A stretch of DNA of 64,000 nucleotides from Monarcha castaneiventris obscurior (lineage: Eukaryota > Chordata > Aves > Passeriformes > Monarchidae): contig JAMPIT010000699.1 of NCBI GenBank assembly GCA_026261815.1, positions 682,001 through 746,000 of the forward strand. The letters are read 5' to 3'. Shown here one piece after another: positions 11,266 to 22,438 of the stretch. The notes under the pieces are model-generated. The model saw nothing but the letters and a program-made list of their open reading frames with translations. It was not told the origin of the DNA and did no database searches. The stretch's first letter is position 1; every line of letters starts with the position of its first letter. Made by a program: the position numbers and the translations under genes.

Positions 11266-12354
11266 TGTCTCCTCCTTTATACCTCTGTCTTGTTTCCACT
11301 GAACTCCCCTCCCAGTCTCCCCACAGGATCCCCCTACCTGGGTGTCGAGTGTGACTCTCCACACACGAGTTTGGGTTCAAAGTCAACCAGATTAGAGCAA
11401 TGCTTAGATCAATTGCCTTCTCCCTCTATCTGGTCGTCTACTTAGACCACAAATCCCGAGGGATCAAATCCAAACCATTAGGGAAAGGAAATTATTTCAA
11501 GAGTACCTCCCTGAATGGTCGGGCCCTTACAGCTCGAATCCACGTTTTATTAACTACAGTTAGCAATTTATTAAAAACAACCTAACAGCCCGTTCGAGAG
11601 TCTCACCTTGCTGCAGTTGTAAATTTCGACACAAGGTGGTAGTGTTGCATCACAAATAAATTTACAGAGCTGTTCACTTATTACAATTATAACTTTCAGC
11701 ATAAGATGGTAATTTTACTTCAAAAATCCACTACCCCTTCCGAACTTGTTAGCAATGGCAAGACACCAGCAACAATAAAGCAACAACGAGACAAGGATAA
11801 AACTGCAGTTAGATGACAATAAAACAACAATGACACTACATCACTCGTGCAGTGTCCTGGACACGGATATCGCTCACCCACGCATTCACCACACTCACAA
11901 AGACTGGACTCAAACACACCACCTTAGCTCTGATATCACAGGAGCGGAATCCACTCAACCCACATTCTAGGGCCGCTTCGCGGCTGCTCTATCAGTCAGC
12001 GAATCCCTCTACCACCGGCCCCCCTTTTTCCTCCCTCCTCCCCCAGACCTGTGGAGGAGCAGAGTGGGCCTCGTCGGTGTTCGTACCCTTCCACCAACAG
12101 CTTGCAAGCTTTTACCTACCAAGGGACTATGTTGCACACAGGACGTCTCCTGTGATTTATCAACAGCCCTCCAACCACACGTACGTTTTACTAAATCCCC
12201 TTAGATTAATACGTACCGTTTTGTCCGCAAGCCAGTGGTCCTTATCTGTCCCCGCAGTAAGCAAGCTGAGGTCTCGAAGTTCTCCTCCAGGAAATCCTGG
12301 GGCGCGCCGTGGAGCCCTCCGTCCCTCAGCTCGTCTCTGCGGACGGACAGAGCC
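11266..12354 (-). other. ERV-1 untranslated leader
   Basis: 1.09 kb between the primer-binding site and the gag ATG. No conserved open frame on the sense strand. Expected to hold the packaging signal and splice donor, neither of which I can place with confidence. Open frames on the plus strand here are antisense. Confidence 0.7.
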
Positions 12355-12372
12355 GTCCCATCTGGGGTGCCA
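12355..12372 (-). other. ERV-1 primer-binding site, tRNA-Arg type
   Basis: Two bases after the 5' LTR the minus strand reads TGGCACCCCAGATGGGAC. This is complementary, to within about one base, to the 3' end of a vertebrate tRNA-Arg (CCU-type, ending CTGGGGTGCCA). The tRNA assignment is from recalled tRNA sequence and should be checked. The position itself is a strong confirmation of the LTR edge. Confidence 0.75.
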
Positions 12373-12374
12373 GT

Positions 12375-12929
12375 TGAGGCACGGTATGAAAACTCCACAA
12401 CCTGTTAGAGTTGTAAAGTAGGTACGTATTTTATTCAGCGCTGGACGCAGGGGGAGAGCATCCTCCCAAATCCTGCATACCTTTTACAGCTTCTAATCAC
12501 CTATTTATCTACAAAAAGCATGCATATTCTATAACGCCTATACATATTTATTACCTGTCCCTGCCTGTTCTCCACTTTGTATGTAAATCAGTTGCGGTTG
12601 CGCAGTCTGTCCCTTTTATTGAGTCGGTGGTCTTAAATTGAGTCTGGGGGCTTGGAGAGATGAAGCAAGAGAAGTCTACCTCTTATGAATTTTTGACCCC
12701 ACGAGTTTTGCACATGCGTGTTCTTTCTTTGCCGTGGTGTCCCCTCCAGTTTTACAAAGGGGCCCCTCTTAGTTCTGCAAACTCAGCAATATTTTAATAG
12801 GTACCAGGTGTCCTTCAAAGGGCCCCATATCTCTTCAGCCTCCCCTCAGTCCTTGGAGAACAAGATAATGGACTCCATATTGTCTCATCTACTCTAAGCT
12901 CCCTTTTAACTTTTAAATCCCCTGTTTCA
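12375..12929 (-). mobile_element. ERV-1 5' LTR
   Basis: 555 bp with TG...CA ends, near-identical to 3620-4170 and followed on the minus strand by the primer-binding site. The minus-strand AATAAA is at 12430-12435. Confidence 0.92.
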
Positions 12930-13277
12930 CTCTTGGGTTCCTCCTAAGCCTGGCCAGGGCTCAAGCAGGAACCAAGGCAGTTGACTTGGACCATACAGCC
13001 CCAAACAAGGCCAGAGGTCGGATTTCATGGCCTTGTCCGGCTTCTAAACACAGAAAGGTCAATACACGTTTCACTAATGAGTGGATCCATCTATCACAGC
13101 GCTAATGATCATGCATATTTCGGTAATGAGCAGATACAGCTTTGGCTGGAAGGTTCATCCAGAGGTCACCTTTGGCTCAGGGCCTGTTGTTCAGGCCACA
13201 CTCAGGCCTCTTGTTCAGGCCTCGGCACTTCAGGGATGTGGTTTAGTGCTGGGTTTGACAGTGCTGAGCTAAGAGCT
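12930..13277. repeat. ~345-bp direct repeat, copy B (right flank of ERV-1)
   Basis: Begins ctcttgggttcctcctaag immediately after the 5' LTR and follows copy A base for base with scattered substitutions, through the repeated 'caggcctcttgttcaggcc' stretch to gtgctggg. Beyond that it continues into sequence not present after copy A, where the LTR interrupts. Confidence 0.85.
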
Positions 13278-13345
13278 GGACTTGATGAGTGCAGAGGTCT
13301 TTTCCAACAGGAAGGATTCGATAATTCCAGGATTCTGTCTGCTGC
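13262..13345 (+). repeat. Short CR1-like LINE 3' end
   Basis: The sequence gctggacttgatgagtgcag, aggtcttttccaac and the following attcgataattccaggattctg resemble the conserved CR1 3' end (gagctgg...gatga...aggtcccttccaac...ATTCTATG repeats), diverged. Only the last ~80 bp are present. Confidence 0.5.
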
Positions 13346-15129
13346 ATTCAGCCAGGCCCATGGTACCAGCATTGCTTTAGTCAAAAAGTCTCCTCTTGCT
13401 CACCTCTTGTGGCCTAAGGCTTCAGCTCCTCCAGCTCCTGGTGCTAAGCTGCTCATGCTGAATGAGACGACTCGGAGAGAAGAATACAGTTCATCCAATT
13501 CCTTCTGGGACACACAGAGGGGAGGGTGTGAAAACAGGAGCATTGTTTGGTGTGACCTCCTGTCTGCCTTTCATGCCTTTCAGTGCTTTGAAACAGCCAA
13601 GAGCTTTCTCCAAGAGTGCAATGAAGCAGCTGCTCCTGCTGCGAGCTCTCGCCCTTCCCAGTCTCTGCACTTAACTGCTTTTGTCCCTCTTGCTGTGCCC
13701 TCTGTGCTCCCGGGGCTCGGTGGCTGCTGCCCAGGGCTGTGGCACTGGCACAGATCAAGGGGTCGAGACCCTCCTTTCTCTGCCCTTGGAGCTGCACAGC
13801 AACGGGGAAAAGCCTCCGCCCTGCAGGGGCCAGGAGCTGCTGGGCTCTGCCTGAGCAGCTTAGCCAGCAGGAATGGAGCTGCTCCACACGGGAACCAGGA
13901 GCAAAGGACATTCCTTTTTAGGACATATTTCCATTTTTAAGAAGTAAAAATGAAAAAGAAAAGAAAAAAATCTAGGTAAAATGTGAAAGATATAAACAAC
14001 ACCCAAGTGTGCAGTAAGAAATCTGTAACTTTGGATTAAGAGGTAACTGATCTTTTGAAGAAGAGAACCTGGTTATTTACTTTGTAACTGTGCTGATTGC
14101 ATTGATCCATATTACTGACCTCAGCAGCGCTTTTTTTTAAAAGATTTTGGGGTTTGTTTCAAATATTGTTGTTTTAAACTGTGGTTGAAGCAACAAGAAA
14201 TTACTTTGTGCCCTGCCAGCTGTGAGCAGGACTGGCAATCTGAACTCTGTCCCGCCCCAACTCATGCAGAAGATGCCCTTCCTTCTCACCCTGCGAATGA
14301 GCTGCACATTCCCTTGGAATTTGTCAGGGGCTTCTTAAAGACACAAAGTCCCACTTGGGGCTTTTTGCTCTGGTTTGGCAGTGGAGAAGGGCAATTCTTC
14401 ATCCATCAGCTCCAGCCTGCAGTGCCTCAGGAACATGGCCCACTCGCCAGGTTTGGCCCCCTCGTGGCACTTTCAGAGCAGGAAGAAAGTGCAATGGCAC
14501 AATTCAGGCCCAAAAGGAATGAAGAGTGGGACAGACAGAACATCCTGTGGAGATCCAGGCGTTCAGCTGGGACTGTGGAGCGTTTGGGCTCTTGCCAGTG
14601 GGATGTGTGTCCCTGACTGCAATCTCCTGGCCTGCACCAGTCTCACTCCCCTGCACAAGCAGAAAGCTCCGTCGCTGTGCTTGCAAGGGGCTCGTCTGCT
14701 GCAAAGCTGTCAGAGCCCTGTGAGGGCAGAGCGGGCCCAGCCGTGCCCGGGGCTGAGCCCCAGCAGAGCCCTGGCAGAGCCCAGAGCAGCCTCAGCATGC
14801 GCAGGGCCTGGCTGCAAGGAGAGAAAGCAGAAACCGCCCGGCAGCTGAAGCCTCCTGTCCCCTTGTCCCAGCCGCCCGCAGTGCCCAGGCCGTGCTGGCC
14901 GTGCTCAGAGCTGGGCCCAAAGCTGCCAGCATTGCTGCCTTTGGGAGCAGAGCAGGAGGGCAGGACATGTGCCCAGCCTGCAGCCAGCCATGGCACAGCC
15001 ACCTCCTCAGCAGCTGCCCAGAGCCCAAAAGCAGCTTGGCAGCCGCCTGAAGAATTCGCTGCAGCCGCCCCAGCAAAGGGGGAACCTTTGGTGCCCAGCC
15101 AGGCCGTGCCATGCCCAGATCTGGGAGCA
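13346..15129. other. Non-coding DNA, part of a ~2.1-kb tandem duplication
   Basis: No intact gene. Two parts repeat downstream. The A-rich stretch 13920-14060 (…gtgaaagatataaacaa… ctttggattaagaggtaactgat) matches 16040-16180. The block at 14810-14975 (ggagagaaagcagaaa…ccgtgctggc…gagctgggccc…ggacatgtgcc) matches 15720-15880. The spacing suggests duplicated introns of a PIM-like kinase locus, with the exons in this copy unrecognisable. Confidence 0.45.
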
Positions 15130-15430
15130 TCCCCCTGCCTGTGGCCTCACCTGCACATTGGGCGTGGAGAGTGGCTTTGAAGAAGGTGCCAGAATCAAAG
15201 TCCATCATCTTCAGCTGCCGCTGTCCAGCTCAAGGAAGAGGTTGTCATCCTTGAGGTTGTCCTTGGTGCCTCCAGCAGCAGCCCCACCTGGTACAGCTTC
15301 TCCAGGGGCTCCTTGTCTTTCCCTGGGGGCCAGACCAGGCTGTCAGGGTTCTGCACAGGGCCCCAGCCATCAATGAAGCAAACAAGCAAAACCAGGGGGG
15401 ATGGTGGCCACCAGTGCTTGCCAGAGCAGC
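15130..15430 (-). pseudogene. PIM-like Ser/Thr kinase pseudo-exon (DFG region)
   Basis: On the minus strand one frame gives a segment with GPVQNPDSLVW…EPLEKLYQVGLLLEAP, which lines up with the PIM family region around the hinge and the alpha-E helix. A second frame gives LFLELDSG…LKMMDFDSGTFFK, which lines up with the PIM segment that normally carries DFGSG. The HRD catalytic loop that should lie between them is missing, DFG reads DFD, and the two parts are in different frames, so this cannot be a working kinase. PIM1-like genes are known to be expanded in zebra finch and other passerines. That history, and PIM rather than another CAMK family member, are inferences from short matches. Confidence 0.6.
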
Positions 15431-15608
15431 TCGGCTCCAGCTCAGCTGCAGCCCAAGAGCTGCGTGTTCCCTTCTGATGATCTCTGCTCAGAGCTACAGG
15501 CAGGACAAAAAACTCTGGGCTGCTTTGCCACTGATTGCCAGAAGATGTGTGGGGCTGGTACCTGCCAGGCCCCTGGATCACACTGTGCCCGTGGATCTCT
15601 CCCACCTT

Positions 15609-15720
15609 CTAGGGCAGATGAACACCCTGCAGCCAAGGATCACTGGAGAGCTCTTCCAAGGACGGCCTGTCCAAGGGCTGCAGGGACAAGCACCTCTTAA
15701 TAACATCCTGGCACTCTGGG
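15609..15720 (-). pseudogene. PIM-like kinase last-exon remnant
   Basis: The minus strand after a pyrimidine-rich AG acceptor reads ECQDVIKRCLSLQPLDRP, then SLEELSSDPWLQG and a TAG at 15609-15611. This is a clear match to PIM kinase subdomain XI through its C-terminus. It lies upstream (in minus-strand sense) of the DFG-region fragment, so the two belong to different copies of a tandem array. The upstream intron matches 14810-14975. Confidence 0.7.
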
Positions 15721-16180
15721 GAGAGAAAGCAGAAAGCACGAGTCAGCTGGAGAAGGATCCCGCCCGCTTTGGCCCCCGTTCCCGTGCCCAGGCCATGCTG
15801 GGTGTGCCCAGAGCTGGGCCTAAACTTCCCCATGGATTCTGTGCTTTGCAGGGCAGCAGGAGAGCAGGACATGTGCCACCTCCTCAGCAGCTGCCAGAGC
15901 GGGATGCTCCTGAGCCCGCTGCTGTCTCCCAGCACTGCTGTTCCCCCCGTGCCGCAGAGATGAGGCATCCAGACAAAAGGAAACAGACGAGGAGCCGACA
16001 CTTTCATTGCCTGTCAGAAATGGCTCTCATTTTCCCGTGCATTCCTTTCCCAGGAGGTCTCATCTATTAAAAAAAAAAGGAAAATAAAAAAGAAAAGAAC
16101 CAGAAGAAGTATGAAAGATAAAAACAAAACCTAAATGTGTAGGGAAAAATCTTCTGCAACTTTGGATTCAGAGGTAATTG
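15721..16180. other. Second copy of the PIM-locus intron and A-rich tail
   Basis: Repeats the blocks described at 14810-14975 and 13920-14060. Ends in an A/G-rich stretch leading directly into the pyrimidine satellite. No coding frame of its own. Confidence 0.5.
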
Positions 16181-16181
16181 A

Positions 16182-16353
16182 TATTCCTTCCTTCCTTCCT
16201 TCCTTCCTTCCTTCCTTCCTTCCTTCCTTCCTTCCTTCCTTCCTTCCTTCCTTCCTTCCTTCCTTCCTTCCTTCCTTCCTTCCTTCCTTCCTTCCTTCCT
16301 TCCTTCCTTCCTTCCTTCCTTCCTTCCTCCCTCCCTCCCTTCCTCCCTCCCTT
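16182..16353. repeat. (TTCC)n microsatellite
   Basis: About 36 perfect tetranucleotide units to about 16327, then CCTC/CCCT variants. The apparent FLPS-repeat proteins in three frames are artefacts of it. Confidence 0.98.
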
Positions 16354-18746
16354 CCTTTTCTTTTTCTTCAGTTTTTCCCTTTACTTGTTGATTTCTCTCT
16401 TTTGATTTCCTTTCTTTCTTTCTTTCCTTCCTTATTTCTTCCTTCCTTTTTTCCTGCGTTCTTGCTTTTATGTCTCTATCTTTCCGCTTCCTGTTACTTT
16501 TTCTGTTTGCGTCCTTTTTATTTCTTCTTTTCTTTTTTCTTTTCTTTTTCCTTTTTCTTGTCAGTTTCTCGTCAGTCTTTCTTTCTTTTCTGTATTTTTT
16601 AAATCTTATTTTTCCCTTTTTTTTTCTTTTTTTGTTTTTTTCTTCTTTCTGTTTTTGCTTTTTTTCACTTATTTTTTCTTGTGTCTTTCTTTTCTGTTCT
16701 TCTTTTCTTTCTTCCTTATTTCATTCTATCTTCTTTTTCTTTTTCTGTTATATTCTTGTTGGTTTCATGTTATTTAGTCTTTGTTCCTTTCTTTCTTTCT
16801 GATTTTGTCTTTTGATTTTCTTCCTTTCATTTTTATTTCTTTTTTCTTTTCTCTTTTTTCCTGCATTCTAAAATTATTTTTCTTTTTCTTTTTTTTTCTT
16901 ATTTATTGTTTCTTGTTGCTTTTGTCTTTCATTTCCTCCCCCCCCCCCATTTTTCTTGTTGGTTTCACGTTATTGAGGCTTTCTATATCTTTTGTTTTTT
17001 TTCATTTTCTTGTTGATTTCTTTTAGCTTTCTTTCTTTATGCTTTTATCTTTTTTCTTTCTTTTTCCTGTTTTTTGTTGCTTTCTGTCTTTTTTCTAATT
17101 ATTTTTTCTTGTGTCTTTCTCTAATTTTCCTTGATTCGTTCTTTCCTCTTTTGTTTAACCTTCTGTTTCATGTTACTTAGTCTTTTTTTCTTTCTTCTTT
17201 TCTTTTTCTTCACTTTTGTCATATTCTTGTCTTTTTTTTAGTTTTCTTTCCTTCTTTTTTTTCTTTCTTCATTTTCTACCTTTTTTCTTTCTTTTACTTT
17301 TTTTGCTTTCTTTCTTTTCTTTTTTTGCTTTCTAATTTTACATTGATTTTTTCTTGTGTCTTTCTATCTGTCATGTTTTTCTTTCTTCCTTGTTTCTTTA
17401 TCGCTTTCTTTTTTTTTCACTTTTCTTCTTAGTTTCAGGTTATTGATTCTTTCTTGCTTTTATTTTTCTTTGCTTTCTTCATTTTCTTGTAGTTTTCTTT
17501 TAGTTTTCTTTCTGCCTTTTTAACTATTTTTCTTTCTTTCTTCTTTTTTGCTTTTTATTCTTTTTTTTTACTTTTTTCTTGTGTCTTTCTTTTTGATCTT
17601 TTTTTCTTTCTTCCTTTTTTCTTTCTTCTTTTTTCTTCTTTTTCTTCTTCTGGTATATTCTTGTTGGTTTCATGTTATTTAGTCTTTGTTACTTTCTTCC
17701 TTCTTTTCTTTTTTCATTTTCTTGTTGATTTCTGACTTTTTGTGTTCTTTCTTTTTCTTCTTTTTTTCCTTTTCATGTTACTTTCTGTGTTTTTACTTTC
17801 TTTCCTTGTTTCCTTTTTTTGTTTCTTTTTTTTGGTTTTTTTTTTTGTTGCTTTCTTCCTTTCTTCCTTTTATTTTTTATCCTTTTGCTTCCTTTTCCCT
17901 ATTTTTTCTTTCTTGTTGCTTTCTGGTTTTCTTTCTTATTTTTTTTCATTTTCTTGTAATTTGTCTTGATTTTCTTCCTTTCCTTCATTTTTATTTTCTT
18001 TTTGCTTTCTTCTTGCTTTTTTTCCCATTTTTATTTTTAGTTTCACGTTATTGAGTCTTTCTTCTTTTATTTTTTTTTTTTCTTGTTGGTTCTTTCTTCC
18101 TTCCTTTCTTTCTTTCTTTCTTCCTTTCTTTTTTTTATCTTTTTGCTTTCTTTTTCTTTTTCTGTTTCTTGTTGCTGGCTATTTCTTCCTTCCTTTCTTT
18201 TGTTCTTCCTTTCTTTTCTTTGTCCTTTTCTTGTTTCTGTCTTCTTTCTTTAGTTCATGTTTTTATCTTTTTGCTTTCTTTTTTGCTTTCTTAATTTTTA
18301 TGTTTTCTCTTTTTTCCCCCCTTTTTTTGTTTCTTGTTACTTTTTTTGTTCTTTCTCGTTTTTTTCATTTTTCTTCTTGATTTCACATTATTCAGTCTTT
18401 CTTTCTTTCTAAGTTTTTTTTTCTTCACTTTTTTAACTTTCTTGTTGATTTCTTTTGGCTTTCTTTCTTTCTTCGTTCCTTAATCTTTTTTTCTTTCTTT
18501 TTCCTTTTTTTTTGTTTTTGGTGCTTTCTGTCTTTCTTCTTTTTTTTTTTTCTTCCTTTCTTTCTTTCTTTTCATTTTTCATTTTTCATATGTCTTTCTG
18601 TTCTTTTTTTCTTTCTTCCTTGCCTCTTTCTTCTTTAATTTTTTAATTTTTTTTTTGTTGGTTTCACATTATTTAGACACTTTATTTCGTTCTTCTTTAA
18701 TTTTTCTTCACTTTCTTCCTTTACTTGTTGATTTCTTTCTTTTCAT

Positions 18747-18846
18747 TTCCTTCCTTCCTTCCTTCCTTCCTTCCTTCCTTCCTTCCTTCCTTCCTTCCTT
18801 CCTTCCTTCCTTCCTTCCTTCCTTCCTTCCTTCCTTCCTTCCTTCC
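18747..18846. repeat. (TTCC)n microsatellite
   Basis: About 25 perfect units inside the pyrimidine satellite. Confidence 0.97.
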
Positions 18847-19717
18847 CTGCTTTCATTTTCATATTTTATTTCTTTCTGTTTCTTGTTGCTTGCTTTTTCT
18901 TTTTTCTTTTCTTTTTTCTTTTTCTTGCTTATTTCACATTGCACTTTCTTTTTTCTTTCATTTTTTATCTCTTTTCTTTCTTTCTTTTTCTGTTTCTGTT
19001 TGTTGTTGCTTGATTTCTTTCTTTTCTATTTTACTTTTCTTCTTTTCTTCTTCTTTTCTTCTTTTCTTCTTTTCATCTTTTCTTCTTTTCTTCTTTCCTT
19101 TTTCCTTTTCTCATTGATTTCTGTGTTTTTATGGTCCTTCTTTTTCTTTTCATATTTTTATATTTTTGCTTTCTTTTTGTCTTTTGTCATATATTATGTT
19201 TTTTCTTTCTTTTTTCCCCTTTTTTTGTTGCTTTCTTCTTTCTTCTTTCTTTATCTCTCTCTTTCTTTTTTTATTCCTTTTTCTAGAAGGTTTCACATTA
19301 CTGGGTCTTTCTTTTTTAATTTTTAAAATTATTTTTCATTTTCTTTTCTTTTTTTGTCACTTTCTTCTTTTTTTGCTTTTCTTTTTTTGTTTTTTTCTTG
19401 TGTCTTTCCTTTTTCTTTTTTACTTTCTTCCTTGTTTCATTATTTCTTTTTTTTTTTCTTTTTCCTTTTCTGTTATATTATGGTTGGTTTCAGGCTATTG
19501 AGTCTTTGTTTCTTTCTACTTTTTTCCTTTTTAATTTTCTTGTTGATTTCTCACTTTCCATTGTTGTTATTCCTTTCTTTTTTTATCTCTTTGCTTTCTT
19601 TCTCTGTTTCTGTTTCTGTTTCTTGTTGCTTTCTTCTTACTTTTTTTCTTTTCATTTTTCTTGTTGAGTTCACAAAACTGAGATTTTCTTTTTCTTTCTT
19701 TCTCTCTTTCTCTCTTT

Positions 19718-19866
19718 CTTTCCTTCCTTCCTTCCCTCCTTCCTTCCTTCCTTCCTTCCTTCCTTCCTTCCTTCCTTCCTTCCTTCCTTCCTTCCTTCCT
19801 TCCTTCCTTCCTCCCTCCCTCCTTCCCTCCTTCCTTCCTTTCTTCCTTTCTTCCTTTCTCTTTCTT
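19718..19866. repeat. (TTCC)n microsatellite with CTCC and TTTC variants
   Basis: About 20 near-perfect units followed by CCTC- and TTTCC-type variants. It forms the right edge of the satellite. Confidence 0.95.
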
Positions 19867-19870
19867 CCCT

Positions 19871-20822
19871 CACAAGCCACTTCTCACCCCACTGAAGGGG
19901 TGCAAAGCAGCAGGATCCCCTCCCAACTGGGCTCCCCTCACCCTCCCAAAATGTGGGGACTCCACCTCAGCCCCCCAAATTGCAGGGGCTTACGGCACCT
20001 TCCCCAAATTCACTGCAACCTCCCAGAAGCCTCTTAGAGGCCCCACAATTGTCAAAAAGCAGCAGGAGCCTCTCCAAAAGCGGCTCCTGCTTTCCCTCCC
20101 TGCAATGCCCCACTCCAAGTGCCCAAACCACCCCATCCCTCCCAAACTTCATCCCAGCCCCATGATGCCATCCCCATCCCATCCCATCCCATCCCATCCC
20201 ATCCCACCTCAGGGCAGGTCCCCTTGGCCACCTCCTGAGCCACAATGCCACAGACAAGTGTCAGATACAGGTACAGAGCTCTGCCCAGAGCTGGCAGGGA
20301 ACATTCATTAAACAAAAAACACACCAAGAAAAAGAGAACTCCCCCCAGCAGAGCTGTTCCCTCCTGCAGCAGCTCCACCTGCACACCCACAGCCCCTGAG
20401 CCTGCAAGGAATGAGCATTCCCTGGGCACAGCTGCAGCCAGAGCAGCTCGAGGACAGCCTTGCAGCAGGGCTGCTCTCAGCTGAGCCAAAAAGGCCCCTC
20501 TGGCAGCTGTGGGGCCATTGCAAAGGGCAAGGGCCAGAGCCTGGGCCCATGGGGCAGGAAAGGGCTCTGAATTCCCGTCTCCTGGCACGGAAACCCTGTT
20601 CCCAGGGTGCTTCCCACACAGGATTCTTCTGGAGGACTGTGGAAAGCTGACAGTCAGCTCTGGCTTCTCCACTTTGCATGTCCTAAAGCTGCCTGCTAGA
20701 AGAACTCGAGGTACAGCTCTGGTGGAACAATCCCTCCCGGCCCAGGGCACAGCACTGGGAAGGTCTTTCCGTGCTGTTGCAAAGCATAAGAATCCTGGCA
20801 CGAGTGCACCAGCCAAGTTCTG
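19871..20822. other. Non-coding interval with (ATCCC)n
   Basis: Contains a short (ATCCC)n array at about 20168-20207. A 294-codon open frame on the minus strand (20052-20936) has no recognisable domain, runs through the microsatellite and into the LTR-like segment, and is judged accidental. I see no gene. Confidence 0.5.
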
Positions 20823-21130
20823 TGTAGTTACTCTTATCAGGGCCTGAGGAATGTAAGAAGTGCTAAACTGGGAAAGAAGACGTTGGAAGAAAGAATAACA
20901 AGGCAGCAATAAGCAGATAAGGAGGGACTGTACCATCCTGGACTAGAACCGATCAGGTCCCCTGAGGGGTGCATGCAGGGCGCGTCGACAATGCGGAGGG
21001 TCCAATCGGGTCACGCGTGATCGCATGAATGACACTTACAGAAATTTATAAGAATGGAGAAATGTAAACAATAAATAGATTCCTGCGCAATCATATTGAT
21101 TCGTTGTCCAGGGATCTCGTTTCCCCCGCA
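20823..21130 (+). mobile_element. Probable solo LTR, alpharetrovirus-like
   Basis: Starts TGTAGTTACTCTTATCAGG, resembling the start of avian alpharetroviral-type LTRs, and ends CCCCCGCA. Inside are a TATA-like AATTTATAAG near 21044 and a CAATAAATA poly(A) signal near 21070, with CpG-containing U3 sequence upstream. No target duplication is evident at these edges, so boundaries are provisional. It could instead be a promoter or 3' UTR fragment. Confidence 0.45.
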
Positions 21131-22438
21131 CCGTGCCGAGCCTTTGCTATGGCCAAGGAAAGCTCCTGGCTCAGGGTCACCTTTCCTGCTGAGCCAGACC
21201 CCCCGAGTGGCCCAGCAGCAGCAGAGAATTCCAGCATTGCCAGGGGCTGGCACAGCAGGGGGACACTTCCCCCTGCAGAGAGGCTCCTCTGCCACTTTGT
21301 GCATTCGAGCAGCTCCAGGTCCCTGGCTTTTGGCCGCACAGCAGCTGGAAATGCAAGCCCAGAGCTCTGTGGGTGCCCAGCCCCAGCGGGTGACAGCAAG
21401 GACAGGGCCCTGGCAGCGGGACATTCAGTTTGGTTCTTTTGGGGCCAGGGTGTGTTTTTTGTCAGACCAGCCCTGCGCTTCGAAGCCCCCGTGGGTGCGG
21501 GGAGCACTGGCACAGCCCCGGCACGGGCAGGGCGGCCCTGGGCGGGCTGCGGGAACCGGCAGCGGCTGAGCTCAGAGCAGCAGAGCCCGGGGGCTGCTGG
21601 CCAAGGCCGAGGCTGAGCGAGCATTTCTCAGATTGCAGGGCGACCTGCAAAGGTGCTGGGGGGGGATCATTCACCCCCCAGTGTGGTCCCAGTCACTCCC
21701 AGTATTTCCATGCCCGTGCTCCCAGTGCTGCTCCCAGCCCTGATCCGTGGGGATGGGAATGTCCCGCTCCCTTCCCGGGGCAGGCTCACACCTGAGCCAG
21801 GTGTGCAGGGCAGGACCTTGCCCTGAGCCCAAGCCCTGTGGCCCCTGCAGGATCTGCTTCCCATCGGCCTCTTCCTGCTGCGGCCCCAAGCCCAGCTCGG
21901 TGCTGAACCAAGGGCGCTGGGCCGGGGTCATCCCCCGGCGGGGGCTGTGCACCCCCTCTGCCCCCTCCCCAAATTCCCTCCCGGGGGCAGCAGGGGCTGG
22001 GGCAGGAGCCCTGTGGGCAGGGAAAAGGGGGTGACACTGGCATGGGGGGTCACACACGCTCTGGGGGGAAAATGCATGGCCCCTGGGGACATGGAGCCCC
22101 CGACCCCTGGCAGCATCTTGGGGGATGAAGTCTGGTGGCAGCTTTGGGAGTCTGGGGCTTCGCAAATGTCTCAAAACCCCCTCCCGGTCCCACAGGCACT
22201 CCTGGATGACTCAAACCACCCCAAAGCTCCTAGCCAGGAACCCCCCCAACCACTCCCTGCAACATAAATGACCCCAAGAACCACCCAAAATTCTCCCCTA
22301 GACACACAGCCCAGACAAGACCCCCAAAACTCCCTCACAGACCACCCAAAAAGCCCACTCCGAGCACCACTAATGCCCTCAAGAGTGACAGAAGCCCCTC
22401 ACAATCCCCCCAGGAGCCCCTAAACCCCCTCCCAGCCC
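21131..22438. other. GC-rich non-coding interval upstream of the class II beta exon
   Basis: No gene recognised. A few TCCCAGT-type minisatellite units lie at 21675-21745. The last 300 bases are C-rich with repeated acccccaaa-like blocks, resembling an intron ahead of the class II beta exon. Confidence 0.4.

Larger units (their letters stand above)
3620..12929 (-). mobile_element. ERV-1: complete gammaretrovirus-like provirus
   Basis: A 9.3 kb provirus lies on the minus strand: 5' LTR (12375-12929), primer-binding site, 1.1 kb leader, gag, pro-pol, env, polypurine tract and 3' LTR (3620-4170). Gag and pol share one frame across a single UGA, as in gammaretroviruses. The zinc knuckle is single, the RT has YVDD, and the RNase H and integrase are of gamma type. 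Env is unusual (see its entry). Inactivating changes are visible: an A-run frameshift and a nonsense codon in gag, a TAG in pol at 8165-8167, lost catalytic residues in RT and integrase, and a frameshift plus nonsense in env. It is therefore defective. No 4 bp target duplication is found: the left flank is GGGT and the right flank is CTCT. Confidence 0.93.
16181..19870. repeat. 3.7-kb polypyrimidine satellite with recurring anchor motifs
   Basis: The plus strand is almost entirely C and T for 3.7 kb. It is not simple sequence. The motif GTTTCA(C/T)(A/G)TTATT(T/G)AG-CTTT recurs near 16763, 16964, 17166, 17432, 17671, 18041, 18380, 18661, 19290 and 19487. TTGTTGATTTC and TTCTTGTGTCTTTC recur between these. 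The spacing of about 180-370 bp suggests a diverged tandem array of a longer unit whose remainder has filled with (CTTT)n. Open frames here have no coding meaning. Confidence 0.8.

Noticed and set aside
3272..13277. The 345-bp flanking repeats as LTRs of an older element enclosing ERV-1
   Set aside because: No TG...CA ends, primer site or polypurine tract next to them, and nothing but ERV-1 between them.
16135..20037. FLPS- and FFFL-rich open frames
   Set aside because: Translations of (TTCC)n and polypyrimidine DNA.
20052..20936. 294-codon minus-strand open frame
   Set aside because: No domain, crosses an (ATCCC)n array and an LTR-like segment.
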